Shown: positions 61,421-64,000 of the stretch, one piece after another | Position numbering within the stretch: position 1 is the stretch's first letter | How the letters are laid out: each line of letters opens with the position of its first letter | Source of the DNA: Sphingomonas sp. | GTDB taxonomy: Bacteria > Pseudomonadota > Alphaproteobacteria > Sphingomonadales > Sphingomonadaceae | Assembly (NCBI RefSeq): GCF_019635455.1 | Contig: NZ_JAHBZJ010000003.1 | Coordinates: 282,095 to 346,094, forward strand | Direction of reading: 5' to 3' | DNA length: 64,000 nucleotides | Translations under genes and position numbers: made by a program | The notes under the pieces: model-generated | Seen by the model: the letters and a program-made list of their open reading frames with translations, nothing else | The model's database searches: none | What the model was told of the DNA's origin: nothing

Positions 61421-64000
61421 TCAATTGTGCGATTGCGAATAATAGGCCTGCAACGGACGGACTTCAAGTGACTGCCGGGAAAGCGCGGCGATGGCACGCG
61501 ATGCCGCGACGCTGGCAGGCGCCGTGGTGAAATAGGGGATTTTCAGGCTCAGCGCCGCCATCCGGATCGATTCGGAATCCTTCAGGCTCTGCCACCCCTC
61601 GGTGGTGTTGAAGATCAGCGCGATGTCGCCGTCGCGAATCCGATCGACGATATGCGGCCGGCCCTGCGCCACCTTGTTCACCCGCTCGACCGGCACGCCG
61701 TTCGCTTCCAGATAATCGGCGGTGCCGCCGGTCGCGACGATTCCGAAGCCCTGATCGACCAGCGTGCGCACGCCCGGCAGGATCACCGGCTTGTCGCCAT
61801 CCTTCACGCTGACGAACACCGTTCCCGATCCGGGCAGCACCGTCCCGGCGCCCAGCTGGGACTTGGCAAAGGCGATCGGAAAATCGCGATCGATTCCCAT
61901 CACTTCACCGGTTGACTTCATTTCCGGTGACAGCACGGGATCGACGCCGGGGAACCGGGCGAACGGAAATACCGCTTCCTTCACCGCGATATAATCGATG
62001 TCGCGGTCGATCGGCGGCAGGTCCTTCAGCTTTTCGTCCGCCATCACCCGGCTCGCGATCTTCGCGATCGGGGTGCCGATCGCCTTGGCGACAAACGGCA
62101 CGGTCCGCGACGCGCGCGGGTTGACCTCGATCAGATAGACCTCGCCATCCTTGACCGCGAACTGGATGTTCATCAGCCCCTTGACCTTCAGCGCCCGGGC
62201 CAGCGCATCGGCCTGCCGCTCGATCTCCGCGATCACGTCGGCGGGCAACGAATAGGGCGGCAGCGAACAGGCACTGTCGCCCGAATGCACGCCCGCCTCC
62301 TCGATATGCTGGAGCACGCCGGCGACGACGACATCCTCGCCATCGGCGATGGCATCGACATCGACCTCCACCGCGTCGCGCAGATACTGATCGATCAAAA
62401 CCGGCGCATCGCCCGAAACCTGTACCGCGGTCTGGATATAGTGATCCAGCTGCTCGGGCGTATCGACGATCTCCATCGCACGCCCGCCCAGCACGAAGGA
62501 CGGCCGCGTCAGCACCGGATAGCCGATCCGCGCCGCGACCGCGATCGCCTCCTCGCGGCTGCGCGCGATGCCGTTCGCCGGCTGTTTGAGGCCGAGCCTG
62601 GACACCAGATCGGCGAACTGCTCGCGATCCTCGGCCAGATCGATGGCGTCGGGCGACGTCCCCAGGATCGGGATCCCGGCGCTCTCCAACGCGCGCGCCA
62701 GGTTGAGCGGAGTCTGCCCGCCGAACTGGACGATCACCCCGACCAGTTCGCCCTTCGCCTGTTCGACGTGCAGGATTTCCAGCACGTCCTCGGCGGTCAG
62801 CGGTTCGAAATACAGGCGATCGGACGTATCATAATCGGTGCTCACCGTTTCCGGGTTGCAGTTGACCATGATCGTTTCGTAACCCGCATCCGCCAGCGCG
62901 AAACAGGCGTGGCAACAGCAATAGTCGAACTCGATCCCCTGCCCGATGCGATTCGGCCCGCCGCCCAGGATGACGATCTTCTTCCGGTCGCTCGGCGCCG
63001 CCTCATTCTCCGGCTCGCCAAAGCTGGGCGCTTCATAGGTCGAGTACATATAGGGCGTCTTCGCCTCGAACTCGGCGGCGCAGGTGTCGATCCGTTTGAA
63101 CACCGGCCGCACGCCCAGCCGGTGACGCAGCTTGCGCACATCGGCCTCGGTCACGCCACCGGTCATCGCCTTCACCACCTCGCCGATCAGGCCGGACGAT
63201 TTCGCCATTGCGTCGGCGCCTTGGCGCAGGTTCGCCGATTTGAGCGACAGCCAGGCGAGCCGCTTGTCCGAAAAACCCATCGCCTTCAGCCGGCGCATCC
63301 CCACCGCATCCTGCGGCAGGCCGTCGCGGCACACCTGTTCCTCGGCCGCGACGATCTCGGCGATGCGCTCGAGGAACCACGGATCATAGGCCGCCAGCGC
63401 ATGCACCTCCGCGACGGTGAACCCCTCACGCAGCGCCTGTGCCGCAATCAGCAGCCGGTCGGGCGAGCGCACCGCCAGCGCCGCCTCGATCGCGTCGCGC
63501 GGCGCGCCGGCCAGATGCTCGACATTGTTGAAGCCGGACAGGCCGGTCTCCAGCCCCCGCAGCGCCTTCTGCATGCTTTCATGGATGTTGCGGCCGATCG
63601 CCATCACCTCGCCGACCGACTTCATCGCCGTGCCGAGCGTCGCTTCGGCGCCCTTGAACTTCTCGAACGCAAAGCGCGGAATCTTGGTCACGACATAGTC
63701 GATGGTCGGCTCGAACGACGCCGGGGTCGCGCCGGTAATGTCGTTTTCGATCTCGTCCAGCGTGTATCCGACCGCCAGCTTCGCCGCGACCTTGGCGATC
63801 GGAAAGCCGGTCGCCTTGGACGCCAGCGCCGACGAGCGGCTGACGCGCGGGTTCATCTCGATCACGATCAGGCGGCCATCCCTTGGATTGACCGCGAACT
63901 GCACGTTCGACCCGCCGGTCTCCACGCCGATCTCGCGCAGCACCGCGATGCTGGCGTTGCGCATGATCTGATATTCCTTGTCGGTCAGCGTCAGCGCGGG
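61421..64000 (-). CDS. carB: Carbamoyl phosphate synthase large subunit, 5'-truncated
   Basis: The C-terminal 859 residues or so of the roughly 1080-residue enzyme that makes carbamoyl phosphate for arginine and pyrimidines. The N-terminus lies beyond the right window edge; the frame is open to base 64000. The end of the first ATP-grasp domain is present ([17 protein letters not shown]), then the oligomerisation domain, the second ATP-grasp ([20 protein letters not shown] starts the connection, [18 protein letters not shown] lies within it) and the C-terminal allosteric MGS-like domain. The small subunit gene is not in the window. Confidence 0.97.
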   Translation of the reverse strand, partial: PALTLTDKEYQIMRNASIAVLREIGVETGGSNVQFAVNPRDGRLIVIEMNPRVSRSSALASKATGFPIAKVAAKLAVGYTLDEIENDITGATPASFEPTIDYVVTKIPRFAFEKFKGAEATLGTAMKSVGEVMAIGRNIHESMQKALRGLETGLSGFNNVEHLAGAPRDAIEAALAVRSPDRLLIAAQALREGFTVAEVHALAAYDPWFLERIAEIVAAEEQVCRDGLPQDAVGMRRLKAMGFSDKRLAWLSLKSANLRQGADAMAKSSGLIGEVVKAMTGGVTEADVRKLRHRLGVRPVFKRIDTCAAEFEAKTPYMYSTYEAPSFGEPENEAAPSDRKKIVILGGGPNRIGQGIEFDYCCCHACFALADAGYETIMVNCNPETVSTDYDTSDRLYFEPLTAEDVLEILHVEQAKGELVGVIVQFGGQTPLNLARALESAGIPILGTSPDAIDLAEDREQFADLVSRLGLKQPANGIARSREEAIAVAARIGYPVLTRPSFVLGGRAMEIVDTPEQLDHYIQTAVQVSGDAPVLIDQYLRDAVEVDVDAIADGEDVVVAGVLQHIEEAGVHSGDSACSLPPYSLPADVIAEIERQADALARALKVKGLMNIQFAVKDGEVYLIEVNPRASRTVPFVAKAIGTPIAKIASRVMADEKLKDLPPIDRDIDYIAVKEAVFPFARFPGVDPVLSPEMKSTGEVMGIDRDFPIAFAKSQLGAGTVLPGSGTVFVSVKDGDKPVILPGVRTLVDQGFGIVATGGTADYLEANGVPVERVNKVAQGRPHIVDRIRDGDIALIFNTTEGWQSLKDSESIRMAALSLKIPYFTTAPASVAASRAIAALSRQSLEVRPLQAYYSQSHN

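Overview
The window is high-GC bacterial chromosome and reads as an alphaproteobacterium of the Sphingomonadales, most likely Sphingomonas or a close relative. Support comes from the pyruvate dehydrogenase E1-beta with its own lipoyl domain, the eno-ftsB-pdhA-pdhB neighbourhood, an Oar-type TonB-dependent receptor inside a carbohydrate locus, a DUF3618/YqjE-type membrane operon, and many ATGA-type overlaps with GTG or TTG starts. Both edges cut genes: cysK (left) and carB (right). There are about 57 protein genes and two tRNA genes. No gene-free stretch exceeds 300 bases; the longest are 39631-39875 and 26974-27197, and both are regulatory. I saw no rRNA, insertion sequence, prophage or CRISPR array.

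Layout. 1-9.8 kb: cysK end, a small secreted protein, a SleB-type cell-wall hydrolase, a MerR regulator with an acyl-CoA dehydrogenase, hisI with a lipoprotein, an exported protein, an M14 carboxypeptidase and a large exported helical-repeat protein. 9.86-31.1 kb: the most striking region, a carbohydrate-utilisation locus. It has a ten-gene plus-strand operon (GH97, ABC ATPase, LacI regulator, solute-binding protein, two permeases, esterase, GH1, EEP-family hydrolase, GH2), then a convergent minus-strand TonB receptor and glycoamylase-family (GH144-like) lipoprotein, and a divergent GH3 plus sulfatase pair. Two near-identical LacI-type operators (9857 and 27062) tie the transcription units into one regulon.

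31.3-39.6 kb: a pair of exported proteins (one with MORN-like repeats), tRNA-Pro(UGG), tRNA-Ile2(CAU), a polysaccharide-deacetylase-like protein, a histidine-kinase-like protein with a degenerate ATPase domain, an Lrp/AsnC regulator and a TPR protein. 39.8-49.2 kb: gyrA behind a 30-bp alternating pyrimidine-purine tract, small conserved proteins, a GbsR/MarR regulator that shares a 20-bp operator with its neighbouring membrane-SRPBCC gene, a YhhN protein, trmFO, an EF-hand protein and a squalene/phytoene-synthase-like protein. 49.3-52.7 kb: three overlapping Tad-type genes. 52.8-58.8 kb: pdhB, pdhA, an inserted LuxR regulator plus Tat-exported protein, ftsB and eno. 58.9-64 kb: a four-gene YqjD/YqjE/DUF3618-type envelope operon, DUF4170, greA and carB.

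How the carbohydrate locus may work (inference): oligosaccharide enters through the TonB receptor, is trimmed by exported esterase, EEP and sulfatase-type enzymes and by the GH144-like, GH97, GH2 and GH3 hydrolases in the periplasm, then passes the CUT1 ABC transporter to the cytoplasmic GH1. A GH144-like enzyme with several beta-glucosidases and one alpha-glucosidase-type GH97 suggests beta-1,2-glucans, possibly the alpha-1,6-closed, substituted osmoregulated periplasmic glucans of other bacteria. Start codons were chosen by ribosome-binding site, signal peptide and overlap. Coordinates of short sites could be off by a base.
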